In this document: positions 8,304-17,366 of the stretch, piece by piece
Layout of the letters: the number at the start of each line of letters is the position of its first letter
Position numbering within the stretch: position 1 is the first letter of the stretch
Assembly (NCBI GenBank): GCA_040505895.1
Contig: JBEVXU010000002.1
Span: forward strand, 248,001 to 312,000
Reading direction: 5' to 3'
From: Vondammii sp040505895
Lineage (GTDB): Bacteria > Pseudomonadota > Gammaproteobacteria > Chromatiales > Chromatiaceae
DNA length: 64,000 nucleotides
Notes under the pieces: generated by a model
Told to the model about the DNA's origin: nothing
Databases searched by the model: none
What the model saw: only the letters and a program-made list of their open reading frames with translations
Translations under genes and position numbers: made by a program

Positions 8304-9068
8304 ATGCCTGATGTAATCCTCACTCCGGAACTCCTGCTGCTGCTGTTTAGCGTCGGACTGATCGCCGGCATGGTCGATGCGGTCGCCGGCGGCGGTGGAC
8401 TGATCGCTCTACCCACGCTACTCTCCATCGGCCTACCTCCGGCCCAAGCCCTGGCAACCAACAAGCTTCAAGGCTCTTTCGGTACCTTCTCCTCCAGCCT
8501 TTACTTTATTCGCAACGGATTAGTCGATCTGAAAGGTGCCCGATTTCTAATCGGTTGTACATTTATCGGCTCCGCACTGGGGACCCTGTTGGTACAGCGT
8601 ATTGATCCCGGCTTTCTAAACAGCATCATTCCTCTGCTACTGATTGCTATCGCCCTCTATTTCTGGTTATCACCAGGTATCAGTGATGAAAGTGCTGTTA
8701 AAAGGATAGGAGAGAATCTTTTTGCCCTGACTGTAGGCTTTGGTGCCGGTTTCTACGATGGTTTTTTTGGTCCGGGTGCCGGATCATTCTTCGCCATAGG
8801 CTTTGTCAGTCTCCTCGGCTATGGTCTCACCCAAGCGACTGCGTACACCAAGGTGCTCAACTTCACCAGTAATATCGCTTCACTGCTATTTTTTATCCTT
8901 GGAGGTCAGGTGATCTGGAGTCTTGGGCTGACAATGGGATGTGGTCAATTGATCGGTGGACGCCTGGGGGCAAAACTGGTGGTTCTTAAAGGTGCGCGCC
9001 TGATCCGACCATTGATCGTTAGTATCACTATTCTTATCAGCCTGAAGCTGCTTTTGAGTGGTGAATAG
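8304..9068 (+). CDS. TSUP (TauE/SafE) family permease
   Basis: This 254-residue membrane protein of the TSUP family is made of two similar halves. Each half carries the characteristic glycine-rich segments: GMVDAVAGGGGLIALPTLL near the N-terminus and GFYDGFFGPGAGSFFAIGF in the second half. Members move sulfite, sulfoacetate, taurine-related organosulfonates or other small anions, usually outward. Placement with a cytochrome c in a possibly sulfur-oxidising lineage makes a sulfur anion plausible, but that is inference. About eight hydrophobic segments are visible. The gene starts eight bases after the amidotransferase gene. Confidence 0.85.
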   Translation: MPDVILTPELLLLLFSVGLIAGMVDAVAGGGGLIALPTLLSIGLPPAQALATNKLQGSFGTFSSSLYFIRNGLVDLKGARFLIGCTFIGSALGTLLVQRIDPGFLNSIIPLLLIAIALYFWLSPGISDESAVKRIGENLFALTVGFGAGFYDGFFGPGAGSFFAIGFVSLLGYGLTQATAYTKVLNFTSNIASLLFFILGGQVIWSLGLTMGCGQLIGGRLGAKLVVLKGARLIRPLIVSITILISLKLLLSGE

Positions 9069-9107
9069 CGATAATGTAGTTTTTTCGCTAGGTGAAAAAT
9101 TGAGTGC

Positions 9108-9135
9108 TTGACATAAGGTGGGCAACCACTAAAAT
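9108..9135 (+). promoter_or_regulatory. Predicted sigma70 promoter of tRNA-Gly
   Basis: TTGACA (9108-9113) and TAAAAT (9130-9135) are separated by 16 bases. The predicted start lies about ten bases before the mature tRNA. Confidence 0.7.
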
Positions 9136-9152
9136 ACCGGCCTTCAATTGAT

Positions 9153-9228
9153 GCGGGAATAGCTCAGCTGGTAGAGCACAACCTTGCCAAGGTTGGGGTC
9201 GCGAGTTCGAATCTCGTTTCCCGCTCCA
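9153..9228 (+). tRNA. tRNA-Gly (anticodon GCC)
   Basis: A full cloverleaf is visible: acceptor GCGGGAA pairs with TTCCCGC, the D arm is GCTC...GAGC, the anticodon stem CAACC/GGTTG encloses TTGCCAA (anticodon GCC), and the T arm carries GTTCGAATC. The discriminator base is T and CCA is encoded. The gene is 76 bases, single copy here, with its own promoter and terminator. Confidence 0.97.
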
Positions 9229-9236
9229 AATACAGA

Positions 9237-9270
9237 AAAGGCCTGAAACTTTACGGTTTCAGGCCTTTTT
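9237..9270. terminator. Bidirectional intrinsic terminator after tRNA-Gly
   Basis: AAAAGGCCTGAAAC and GTTTCAGGCCTTTTT form a near-perfect stem around TTTACG, with T runs on either strand. It serves the tRNA and probably also the convergent HDOD gene. Confidence 0.9.
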
Positions 9271-9297
9271 ATTTCTAATATGTAGTGGTGAAGCTCA

Positions 9298-10158
9298 TCA
9301 GTGAAGCATGGCACTCAGCGCCATCTCCTCTTCGTTCTTCTCCATCTCCTCCTGCATCCGCCTGATAATCTCGAGACCTATCCTTTTAGCCGCAGGCACA
9401 TTTTCCAGCACCAGCTTGTCATACTGCCGATGACTCCCCTTGGAGCTGAGAATGTTGGCCACCTGAACGATATCCACGTAGTCCACCTCACTCCCTTTCG
9501 GCTCACGATCAAGCCGGTCGCAGTTTCCCGCCACTTCGATCATCAGCGGATCAAAGTTCCAGTGTGAAAGCATGAACTTACCGGTGCTCATATGCAGCAG
9601 GGCGATCACCTTATCGAGGTAGGGCTCCTTCTCCAGCAGCACCTCGTAATTTTTAGCTTTCAGCAGAATTGGGATCACGCCGACATCATGAATCAGCCCT
9701 GCCAGCATCGCCTCATCACTGTTGAGGTGGTGAAAGTGCCCCGCCAGTACGGCGGACTTGGCGGCAACCGAGACGCTGTGTTTCCAAAGGGTCTCCATAC
9801 GCTCCCGTATCGATTTGAATGCGGTTGTAAACACATCCCTCATCGCCAAACTGAGTATGGCGTGCTTGACCGCATCAAAGCCAATCCGGGTAATTGCCCC
9901 CTTTACTGAGCTAACGGTACTGATCCCTTGATAAAGAGGACTATTGGCATAGCGGACAAGGCGGGCCGCCATGGCAGTGTCTTTACTTATTATCTTGGCA
10001 ACATCAGCCATGGAGCTGTCGGCATCGTTGACCACCAACAGTGCCTCAAGTGAGATCGTTGGCAAGGTCGGTAACTTGACCCGGTTTTGATCAATGTCCT
10101 CACGCAGACCAATGGCAAATGCCTTGATGTCGAACTTTCTGTTATCTTCAGAATTCAT
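9298..10158 (-). CDS. HDOD-domain signalling protein
   Basis: This 286-residue protein is built around one HDOD domain (about residues 30-230), a degenerate relative of HD phosphohydrolases found in bacterial signalling and regulation. Visible family features are LPTLPTISLEAL, ISKDTAMAARLVRYANSP, VSSVKGAITRIG and AGLIHDVGVIPIL. The HD pair survives in LIHDVG, but HDOD domains are generally considered non-catalytic. No receiver, GGDEF or EAL domain is attached. The ATG at 10158 is preferred on composition; an in-frame GTG at 10176 is possible, and neither has an ideal ribosome-binding site. It converges with tRNA-Gly across a shared terminator. Confidence 0.8.
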   Translation of the reverse strand: MNSEDNRKFDIKAFAIGLREDIDQNRVKLPTLPTISLEALLVVNDADSSMADVAKIISKDTAMAARLVRYANSPLYQGISTVSSVKGAITRIGFDAVKHAILSLAMRDVFTTAFKSIRERMETLWKHSVSVAAKSAVLAGHFHHLNSDEAMLAGLIHDVGVIPILLKAKNYEVLLEKEPYLDKVIALLHMSTGKFMLSHWNFDPLMIEVAGNCDRLDREPKGSEVDYVDIVQVANILSSKGSHRQYDKLVLENVPAAKRIGLEIIRRMQEEMEKNEEEMALSAMLH

Positions 10159-10270
10159 GGCCACCTGGCAGCCCACTCCCGATATGAATAAGTCTATTGT
10201 AATGGATTATTGTTAAGGGCAACGAATTTCAGTTCATGTTCCAGCCTACATAAATGTTCTCAGGTGTTTT

Positions 10271-10744
10271 TTAATCCACAAGGATGGACACATTGCGCCC
10301 GCTCCACCTCGGATGCCCGCCCAACGCAGGACGGTCGAGATCATTCCACAGGCTGGCTATCTGCTCGTAGGATATCGCATTCGCCACCAACGCTTGGGCA
10401 TCCTGCCGCAGCTCTGCAATGTAGACATCCCGACCAATCATATGCACCAGTTTGGGCATGGTCATCTCAACATTATGTCTGGATAAGAGGATATCCAGAG
10501 TATCCTCCAGGCCGTTTTTACCAAGCAGATCGATTGCCAACTCACGTATATTCTGTGCCTCATGGACCTCTGTATTCCCCCCTTCTCCCATCTGCTGAAG
10601 ACGGATCTGAATCTTGTGCTTATGCCAGTCAGAGATACTCTCCCGTATCGCTGTTGTAGAAAGGTAAGGGTACTCTTGGAGAAGCTCTTCAAGCCGTGTT
10701 GCGCCAGCGTCCAGCGCCTCAAACAGCTTATTCGTTATATTCAT
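10271..10744 (-). CDS. Uncharacterised soluble protein
   Basis: I do not recognise this 157-residue protein. It is acidic and mostly helical in character, with no membrane segment, signal peptide, cysteine motif or nucleotide-binding loop. A conserved-looking core runs through EYPYLSTTAIRESISDW and LARHNVEM-like text. A central region (NIRELAIDLLGKNGLEDTLDILL) has the amphipathic look of a helical repeat. It lies between the HDOD gene and arsM on the same strand, with gaps of about 110 and 90 bases, so co-transcription is possible but not evident. Confidence 0.6.
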   Translation of the reverse strand: MNITNKLFEALDAGATRLEELLQEYPYLSTTAIRESISDWHKHKIQIRLQQMGEGGNTEVHEAQNIRELAIDLLGKNGLEDTLDILLSRHNVEMTMPKLVHMIGRDVYIAELRQDAQALVANAISYEQIASLWNDLDRPALGGHPRWSGRNVSILVD

Positions 10745-10833
10745 CTGTAGAACCGGTCTCTTGGCTTGCTATTTTGATCTATTTCAATGTTAGCGACTGA
10801 GCAGAGTCTATCTTTATTCACTTTGCCCTGGAG

Positions 10834-11883
10834 TCAGCAGCAGCCACCTGCTCCGGTCTGCTCCGAACCAGCGCTGTCAAACGGTAGTGCGGTACCACAG
10901 TCCTGGTAGATACCATAATGGCTGCTCATGTCACCAAAAAACTCAAAATGGCCGGCGAAACGTGTCTCATTGAGCATACGGTAGGTGTTACCACAGACAG
11001 GAAATATCCGTCCCTTCTCGATTTCATGGTGCTTGTCGAGTATCAGCAGTTGCTCGTGGTGGACGATGCCGCCGTTGTAGCGTACGGCTTGACCATAATC
11101 CTCACAATGGCTCTCCAGCCCATCCAGCTTGAACAGCCGGTAGGTGGCAGAGAAGAAGCGAATATGACCGATGCGTGCCTCGATCTCCGGGTTATCGATG
11201 GTCAGAGGCCTATCTTCAACCAGCCGTGGATCGAGAAAGCCAGCGTCCTTGGCATGGTTCATAAAGTCATTCCAGTAGAGAGCCCCACTCAGGCACTCAC
11301 CGTAGAGCACCGGATCCTGAACCAGTTCAGCAGGCACCCTGCGATCGGCATAGACATCGGAGAAGTAGAGTTCACCACCCGGCTTCAGCAGACGGTATGC
11401 CTCACGCAGCACCGCTTCCTTGTCGGGAGAGAGGTTGATAACGCAGTTGGAGACGATAATATCGAAGCTGTTATCCTCCAGCCCAAGCTCATTCAGCCGC
11501 TCGATATAGCCTTTGCGAAACTCTACATTGGATTTTGCATAACCAAATTTATCGCGATGCCAGTCGATATGACGATTTGCCACCTCCAGCTGTTCATCAG
11601 TCATATCGACACCGATGATAGACCCTTCCTCCCCCACCAATTGGGCCAGCAGGTAGCAGTCGCGACCGGAGCCACTACCCAAATCAAGTATACGCATTCC
11701 CTTCAGGCTCTGGGGTCTGACCAGACCGCAGCCGTAGTAGCGGGAAGAGACTTCAGGGTGAATGTTTGCCATAGCCTGTTTCAGGTGAGCAGGCATATCG
11801 CTGGTGGTACAGCAAGCATCGGTCTTGAGGTCATTACTGTGTTGCAGAATCTGTCCGTAATACTCTTTTACTGCATCTTTCAT
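10834..11883 (-). CDS. arsM: Arsenite S-adenosylmethyltransferase ArsM
   Basis: This 349-residue SAM-dependent enzyme methylates trivalent arsenic. Motif I is ILDLGSGSGRDCYLLAQ (about 65-81), followed by GVDMTDEQL. The three As-binding cysteines expected from the CmArsM structure are present in their usual contexts: C52 in YYGCGLV, C147 in VSNCVINLSP and C197 in YGECLSGALYW. An additional CC pair occurs at 24-25 and the protein ends GGCC, as in several bacterial ArsM proteins. No arsR, arsB or arsC gene is adjacent, so regulation by the usual ars operon repressor is not apparent. Methylated arsenicals may serve detoxification or antibiotic roles. Confidence 0.9.
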   Translation of the reverse strand: MKDAVKEYYGQILQHSNDLKTDACCTTSDMPAHLKQAMANIHPEVSSRYYGCGLVRPQSLKGMRILDLGSGSGRDCYLLAQLVGEEGSIIGVDMTDEQLEVANRHIDWHRDKFGYAKSNVEFRKGYIERLNELGLEDNSFDIIVSNCVINLSPDKEAVLREAYRLLKPGGELYFSDVYADRRVPAELVQDPVLYGECLSGALYWNDFMNHAKDAGFLDPRLVEDRPLTIDNPEIEARIGHIRFFSATYRLFKLDGLESHCEDYGQAVRYNGGIVHHEQLLILDKHHEIEKGRIFPVCGNTYRMLNETRFAGHFEFFGDMSSHYGIYQDCGTALPFDSAGSEQTGAGGCC

Positions 11884-11950
11884 TTTTTGGTCACTCGTCT
11901 TGCTTGATGGGTGAAAGCACTAGGGGGACACTGAGATCTCCTGCATAAAG

Positions 11951-12010
11951 TTAAAGTTTTTCTCTGTGAACTCTGCGCGCCTCTGTGTTCTCAGCGTTCC
12001 ACTTTTTTGC
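11951..12010. repeat. CTCTGTG-type extragenic repeat
   Basis: AAAGTTTTTCTCTGTGAACTC and CTCTGTGTTCTCAGCGTTCC belong to the same CTCTGTG/CACAGAG family seen at 61481-61590. It lies between arsM and the citramalate synthase gene. Confidence 0.55.
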
Positions 12011-12024
12011 TTTCAAGGCGTACA

Positions 12025-13566
12025 CTATTTCTCCGCCCTGTGCATATTATGTATCTGCCGATTGAGCATGCGAATAGTGGCATTCATGGCGGCAAACACC
12101 TGATTTGAGTGAACACCACGGGTCTTGAAGCTACCCTCATTGTCGCTCCATGTAATGGTTGCCTCGGTAAGTGCACTGGTCTTACCACCACGAGGAATAC
12201 GCACCTCGAAGTCGGTAAGATCAGGAAGTTTGATCTCTTGCTTACGCAGCACTTTGCTGATGGCATTCATAAAGGCATCAAAACCACCGTTACCTATACC
12301 CGCCGACAGAAGCACTTCATCACCCACCCGTATACGCACACTGGCAGTAGACTCCAACTCCAATCCCGAAGTGATAGAGCAGTTGATCAGTTCGACATAG
12401 TTGTAATCCCGGCTTTCAAGTACCTCTGCGATAATGAAGGGCAAGTCGTCGGCAGTGATGGTCTTTTTCGAATCGCCCAGTGCCACCACCCGTTGCAGTA
12501 CCTTAGCCAGATTCTCGTCGGAGAGGGAGATGTCGAGCTTATCCAAATTCTTCTGCAATGATGCCTTGCCGCTCATCTTACCCAGGGCGTAGTTGCGCCT
12601 GCGGGCAAAGCGTTCAGGGCTGAGTCGGGTCTGGTAGAGCCCCCCTTTCTTATCACCATCGGCATGAATACCGCTGGTCTGGGTAAAGACATCCGCACCT
12701 ATGATCGGTGCGTTGTCGGCAATACGTTTGCCGGAGAAATTCTCTACCATACTGCTCAGGCGTTCGAGGTGGGATTCATTGATGGAGAGCTTGACCGCCA
12801 TTCGATCTTTCAGGTTGACCGCCACCTCAGCCAGGGAGGCGTTTCCTGCCCGCTCCCCAAGGCAGTTGACAGTACAATGAATGGAAGTCACACCCGCCTT
12901 TACCGCTGCCATCGCGTTAGCGGTGCCCAGGCCATAATCGTTGTGGGGATGAAAATCGAAGCGACAGTCTGGAAAGCGCCTTATCATATCGGAGAGACTC
13001 TCAAACACTTCGTCGGGAGTCAGCACCCCGAGGGTGTCAGGCAACATGAAATGGTCAATACCGGCATCCTGTAACCGCTCCATCATCTCATAAACATACT
13101 CCGGGCTATTCAGGTAGCCGTTAGACCAATCCTCCAGGTAGAGATTGACCGACAGTCCCTGCTTGAGAGCATAATTGACGGTTTTTCGGATATCCCCGAC
13201 ATGCTGGACCAGGGTCTTTTTCAGTTGTTGTCGGCAGTGCTTTTCACTTCCCTTGGAGAGCAGATTGATCACCTGCCCACCCGCTTCTCTGATCCAATCG
13301 ACACTGCGTTTGAAGTCGACAAAACCCAGCACCTCAACCCGCTCTGCCATGTCGACGGTTTTCGCCCAGGAGATAATCTGTGCCACAGCCTCTTTTTCAC
13401 CCTCCGAAACCCGAGCGGATGCGACCTCGATTCGATCTACCCGTAACTGCTTCAGTAGCGCCTTTGCCAGGTTCAGTTTCTCCGCCGGAGAGAAAGAGAC
13501 GCCTTGGGTCTGCTCCCCATCCCTGAGCGTAGTATCCAGGATAGCGATATGCCGTTTCTTTGCCAT
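12025..13566 (-). CDS. cimA: (R)-citramalate synthase
   Basis: This 513-residue Claisen-condensing enzyme of the isopropylmalate/citramalate synthase family would condense pyruvate and acetyl-CoA, giving a threonine-independent entry to isoleucine. The N-terminal TIM barrel begins ILDTTLRDGEQTQGVSFS, has the metal-binding DFHPHND motif, and carries NLLSKGSEKH and NLYLEDWSNGY. The leucine and tyrosine positions in these last two segments match those that give Leptospira CimA its pyruvate pocket, and the overall match to that enzyme is strong. The C-terminal LeuA regulatory domain is intact, including GNGGFDAFMNA and VRIPRGGKTSA, so feedback by isoleucine is expected. An IPMS-like activity cannot be fully excluded. 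thrC lies upstream, separated by a terminator. Confidence 0.85.
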   Translation of the reverse strand: MAKKRHIAILDTTLRDGEQTQGVSFSPAEKLNLAKALLKQLRVDRIEVASARVSEGEKEAVAQIISWAKTVDMAERVEVLGFVDFKRSVDWIREAGGQVINLLSKGSEKHCRQQLKKTLVQHVGDIRKTVNYALKQGLSVNLYLEDWSNGYLNSPEYVYEMMERLQDAGIDHFMLPDTLGVLTPDEVFESLSDMIRRFPDCRFDFHPHNDYGLGTANAMAAVKAGVTSIHCTVNCLGERAGNASLAEVAVNLKDRMAVKLSINESHLERLSSMVENFSGKRIADNAPIIGADVFTQTSGIHADGDKKGGLYQTRLSPERFARRRNYALGKMSGKASLQKNLDKLDISLSDENLAKVLQRVVALGDSKKTITADDLPFIIAEVLESRDYNYVELINCSITSGLELESTASVRIRVGDEVLLSAGIGNGGFDAFMNAISKVLRKQEIKLPDLTDFEVRIPRGGKTSALTEATITWSDNEGSFKTRGVHSNQVFAAMNATIRMLNRQIHNMHRAEK

Positions 13567-13612
13567 TGGGTAGCCAACTTTTAGATAGAATGTAAGCGTC
13601 TAATTGAACCAT

Positions 13613-13644
13613 AAAAAAGGTCGGCCAGCTAACACTGACCGACC
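13613..13644 (-). terminator. Intrinsic terminator after thrC
   Basis: On the minus strand GGTCGGTCAG pairs with CTGGCCGACC (one G-T wobble) around TGTTAG, followed by six T residues. It separates thrC from cimA, which should therefore have its own promoter or rely on read-through. Confidence 0.9.
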
Positions 13645-13670
13645 CTATTTTAGTATTTTACCGTCTATAG

Positions 13671-15056
13671 TTACTTGGCGGCGAGTGTCGTCTTCATATA
13701 GTCCCGAATCACGTCACCGTCTGCTGCCAGAGTTTCACAACGGGTCTCCTTCTCCATCAGGTTCTGAAGTGATGGCGGCGGAGGTGCCTCGACCCCAATC
13801 GCCTCTTTTACCACATCGCCAAATTTTGCCGGGTGGGCAGTCGCCAGGCAGATGGCGTCGGGGAAGTCGCGGGCGGCATGGACACCAACAGCGGTATGAG
13901 GATCAATAATATAACCGCTCTGTGCATAGGTCTCTTTGATCTGCTGTTTGGTCTCCTCTTCATTGCTCGCGGTCGCGGTGAAGGTCTCAGCCACTTGGGC
14001 ATGCTTTGCCTGTGGTATCTCAAACCTCCCCTCTTTAGCCATCTGCTCCATCAGGGATCGTACTTGCGATGCATCCTCATCCATCAGGAAGTAGAGATAG
14101 CGCTCGAAGTTGGAGGAGACCTGGATATCCATCGATGGGCTGATGGTCGGGAATACCTCTCCCGCCTCGTAAATGCCTGTGTTGACAAATCGGGTGAGGA
14201 TATCGTTGCGGTTAGTGGCGAGGATCAGACGATCCACCGGCAGCCCCATCCGTTTGGCTATATATCCAGCAAAGATATCGCCGAAGTTTCCTGTAGGAAC
14301 AGAAAAAGAGATTTTTCTACTGCAGTCACCACCGCTGACTCTACCCCAGGCATAGAAGTAGTAGACCACCTGAGCAAGAATTCGTGCCCAGTTGATGGAG
14401 TTGACCGCACCCAGGCTGTACTCACTCTTGAACTCAAGGTCGTTAAACAGCTCTTTGACGATTCGCTGGCCGTCATCGAAGGTACCTGTAATGGCAATGT
14501 TATGAACATTGGCATCCAGCACTGTGGTCATCTGTCGCTCCTGGATTGGCGACACCCGACCCTTGGGGTGAAGGATGAAAATATCGACCAACTGCTGACC
14601 ACGCACACCATAAATTGCGGCAGAGCCGGTATCGCCTGAGGTAGCACCGATGATGTTCAGCCGTCCACCATCACGCTCCAGCAGCAGTTCGAAGAGATTG
14701 CCAAGAAACTGCAACGCGACATCTTTAAAGGCAGCGGTCGGGCCGTGAAACAGCTCAAGGATCTTCAGATTCCCCGCTTCCACCAACGGCGTCACCTCAT
14801 CGTCGGCAAATACAGCATAAGAACGCGTAATCAGGTCTGCCAGCGCCTCACGCCCAATATCACCCTCGACATAGGGCAGCATCACCTCTACCGCAAGCTC
14901 ATTGAAAGAGAGCTCTGCCCAGCGAGCCAATGTGGCTTCATCTATTTGTGGAATTGATTCGGGCAGCAACAAGCCGCCATCGGTTGCCAATCCCATCATC
15001 ACAGCTTGGGAGAAACTGACCGGCTCCACGCCGCCACGGGTACTCAAATAACGCAT
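13671..15056 (-). CDS. thrC: Threonine synthase
   Basis: This 461-residue PLP enzyme converts O-phosphohomoserine to threonine. The N-terminus MRYLSTRGG is typical of the proteobacterial class II enzyme. The PLP-binding lysine is K111 in FHGPTAAFKDVALQF, and GATSGDTGSAAIYG forms the phosphate-binding loop. In many gammaproteobacteria thrC follows hom directly; here hom is at about 53 kb next to alaC, and thrC is instead followed by cimA after a strong terminator. The divergent neighbour is a RamB-like regulator 231 bases away; whether it controls thrC is unknown. Confidence 0.95.
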   Translation of the reverse strand: MRYLSTRGGVEPVSFSQAVMMGLATDGGLLLPESIPQIDEATLARWAELSFNELAVEVMLPYVEGDIGREALADLITRSYAVFADDEVTPLVEAGNLKILELFHGPTAAFKDVALQFLGNLFELLLERDGGRLNIIGATSGDTGSAAIYGVRGQQLVDIFILHPKGRVSPIQERQMTTVLDANVHNIAITGTFDDGQRIVKELFNDLEFKSEYSLGAVNSINWARILAQVVYYFYAWGRVSGGDCSRKISFSVPTGNFGDIFAGYIAKRMGLPVDRLILATNRNDILTRFVNTGIYEAGEVFPTISPSMDIQVSSNFERYLYFLMDEDASQVRSLMEQMAKEGRFEIPQAKHAQVAETFTATASNEEETKQQIKETYAQSGYIIDPHTAVGVHAARDFPDAICLATAHPAKFGDVVKEAIGVEAPPPPSLQNLMEKETRCETLAADGDVIRDYMKTTLAAK

Positions 15057-15287
15057 TATTGATCGTCCTCGATCCTATCTATAGACAGCGATTGATTATA
15101 GCAGTGTTGCATTGCGCATTCAGGTCCGGCTGCAGCCCTTTGTTTTACCGTGTGAAATCGTCCTTTTCAACGGTCCTTAAAGAATCAGCCGATTAGAAAC
15201 GACAGGTTTTAACTCATTGAGATTTAGCTGTTTTTATGCGATATTCTTCGCATATTCTGAAATAACGATGGAACGATAGGTGGTTAG

Positions 15288-16727
15288 ATGACAAAACTGA
15301 TCAACCTCGGCAGCCGTATTCGGAAACTGCGTGAACGGCGAAATCTGACCCAGGCAGCCCTGGCGGTTAAGATGGCGATATCCCCCAGCTATCTCAACCA
15401 GATTGAGAACGATGCCCGCCCCCTCAACAAGAGAGTGCTGACCAAACTTGAACTGGCACTTGGCATCGACTTTACTGACTGGACAGAAGACGAGGATCGT
15501 TGCGCCAACCGGCTCCAAGAGGCGCTGAATGACCCCCTGTTTCATGGCGCCGGTTTACCCCTTCACGAACTACGCGAGGCGGTCTCAGCCTCTCCCCGCA
15601 TGGCTGACCGCCTGCTGCAACTTTTCAGTGCTCATCAACGACTTCAATCTGATTACCAAACACTGGCAGAGTCGATTGCAGGGGAAGAGCGCATCAAAGC
15701 ACTCCACGGCGCCCAGTTTCCATATGAAGAGGTACGGGATTTTTTCTACCACAGAAACAACCATATCGAAACCCTCGACCATGCGGCGGAGACACTCTTT
15801 CAGAAGAACGGCTTTACCATCGACAGCCTATTGAGTGACCTCACTGGATACCTGAAGAGTGAGCACGAAATCAGCATCAAAATGGTAGATTTTTCAGCTC
15901 ATGGGCGGTTACAAAAGCAGTATGATCCCGAGAGTCGCACCCTCTATCTGGCAAAACCTTCAAGTTCAACCCGCCGCGCCTTTCACATTGCACATCAGAT
16001 CGGCCGGCTGCTCTATGGTGAGATGATTGAACAGGAGCTGGAAGAGGCGGACCTCGGAAGCACTCAAGCCAGGGCCATCTGCCGTGTCGGTCTGGCAAAC
16101 TATTTTGCCGGCGCCCTATTGATGCCCTATGAGCGTTTTCTCGAAGATGCAAAACGACTGCGCTACGATATCGAATGTCTATCAGCACTCTACGGCACCA
16201 GCTTCGAGCAGGTATGTCATCGTCTAAGTACACTGCAGCGACAAGATAACAAAGGCGTCCCCTTCTACTTTGTACGAGTCGATATTGCCGGCAATATATC
16301 CAAGCGTCAGAGTGCTACCAGTTTTCATTTCGCCCGGCTGGGTGGTGTCTGTCCGTTATGGAATGTGCATGAAGCATTCTCCTACCCCAACACCATCCTC
16401 ACCCAACTGGCACAGATGCCGGATGGAAAAACCTATCTTTGCCTGGCACGCACGGTATTTGAGAGTGGTAACAGCTACCTCGAACCCCAGCGCAAATTTT
16501 CTATCGGCCTTGGCTGTGAGATCCGCCACGCCGATAAGCTGGTCTACTCCACCGGCCTTGATCTGGAAGATACTGAGGCGGTTGAGCTTATCGGTGTCAG
16601 CTGCAGGGTATGTGAGCGTCATGAGTGTCCACAACGCGCCTTCCCACCACTCTCCCGCAGGCTCAGTATCGATGAGAATTCTCGTAGCGCCTTCCCTTAC
16701 TCCTTTGAAGGTTCTGAAGAGAATTAA
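15288..16727 (+). CDS. XRE/ImmA-IrrE regulator of the short-chain fatty acyl-CoA (RamB/ScfR) family
   Basis: This 479-residue transcription factor has an N-terminal Cro/CI helix-turn-helix (about 8-62, with LTQAALAVKMAISPSYLNQIE) and a central IrrE/ImmA-like domain (about 190-300). The C-terminal DUF2083 domain has the diagnostic CRVCERHECPQRAFPP cluster. The peptidase-like HExxH is replaced by HIAHQIG, so the domain is probably ligand-sensing only. Relatives include RamB of actinobacteria (acetate and glyoxylate genes) and regulators of methylcitrate genes, which respond to acyl-CoA. The start is supported by AGGTGG upstream. The stop overlaps the next start by one base (TAATG), so translational coupling is likely. 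No prp or ace genes are in view. Confidence 0.85.
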   Translation: MTKLINLGSRIRKLRERRNLTQAALAVKMAISPSYLNQIENDARPLNKRVLTKLELALGIDFTDWTEDEDRCANRLQEALNDPLFHGAGLPLHELREAVSASPRMADRLLQLFSAHQRLQSDYQTLAESIAGEERIKALHGAQFPYEEVRDFFYHRNNHIETLDHAAETLFQKNGFTIDSLLSDLTGYLKSEHEISIKMVDFSAHGRLQKQYDPESRTLYLAKPSSSTRRAFHIAHQIGRLLYGEMIEQELEEADLGSTQARAICRVGLANYFAGALLMPYERFLEDAKRLRYDIECLSALYGTSFEQVCHRLSTLQRQDNKGVPFYFVRVDIAGNISKRQSATSFHFARLGGVCPLWNVHEAFSYPNTILTQLAQMPDGKTYLCLARTVFESGNSYLEPQRKFSIGLGCEIRHADKLVYSTGLDLEDTEAVELIGVSCRVCERHECPQRAFPPLSRRLSIDENSRSAFPYSFEGSEEN

Positions 16728-17350
16728 TGGCGGATAGCAAACGAAAGGCACATTGGGAAAAGGTCTATCAGTCAAAGCCGAATGACCAGACCGGTTGGTT
16801 TCAACCCTCTCCACAACTCTCACTGAAAATGATAGAGAGTGCAGGTATCGCGCCCGATGACGCTATCATCGATGTGGGTGGAGGCGCCTCACGATTGATT
16901 GACGCCCTGCTTGAGCGAGGCTACCACAACCTTAGTGTACTGGACATCTCGACCACAGCTTTGGAAGCAACCCAAACCCGTCTCGGCAAGCGTGCAGAAA
17001 AGGTCAACTGGCTGGTGAATGACGTTACCGAGTTTACCCTCGAACAACCGGTCAGACTGTGGCATGACCGTGCAGTTTTCCATTTCCTCACGACTACCCA
17101 GGACCGCAAAGCCTACCTGGAGCATCTGCAACGATACCTTGTCATTGGGGGGCATCTCATCATGGCCGCCTTCTCTCCAGAAGGGCCGGCAAAGTGTAGT
17201 GGGCTGGATATAGTGCAGTACGACGGCAACGCTATTCAGCAGACACTGGGCAGCGATTACAAGTTATTGGAGAGCATCAGCGAACTTCACCAAACACCAT
17301 CGGGGGTGCAGCAACACTTCAACTATTTTCACTTCATCCGGACCAACTAA
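16727..17350 (+). CDS. Class I SAM-dependent methyltransferase
   Basis: This 207-residue methyltransferase opens with a short segment ending TGWFQPSPQLSL and then motif I IIDVGGGASRLID (about 46-58), followed by the motif II region NLSVLDIST and the WLVNDVTEF loop. The FQ(P/T)SP start is typical of a clade related to thiol or thiopurine-type methyltransferases, but the substrate is unknown. Its start codon overlaps the stop codon of the acyl-CoA-type regulator, and a 79-residue protein follows 16 bases later, so the three form one transcript. Confidence 0.75.
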   Translation: MADSKRKAHWEKVYQSKPNDQTGWFQPSPQLSLKMIESAGIAPDDAIIDVGGGASRLIDALLERGYHNLSVLDISTTALEATQTRLGKRAEKVNWLVNDVTEFTLEQPVRLWHDRAVFHFLTTTQDRKAYLEHLQRYLVIGGHLIMAAFSPEGPAKCSGLDIVQYDGNAIQQTLGSDYKLLESISELHQTPSGVQQHFNYFHFIRTN

Positions 17351-17366
17351 TTAAAGACTACCCATT

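Noticed and set aside
10918..11907. Long plus-strand frame opposite arsM (329 codons)
   Set aside because: It is the antisense of a clear ArsM gene; its composition is that of a shadow frame and it has no domain.
13833..14639. Long plus-strand frame opposite thrC (268 codons)
   Set aside because: It is antisense to threonine synthase, with no recognisable protein features.
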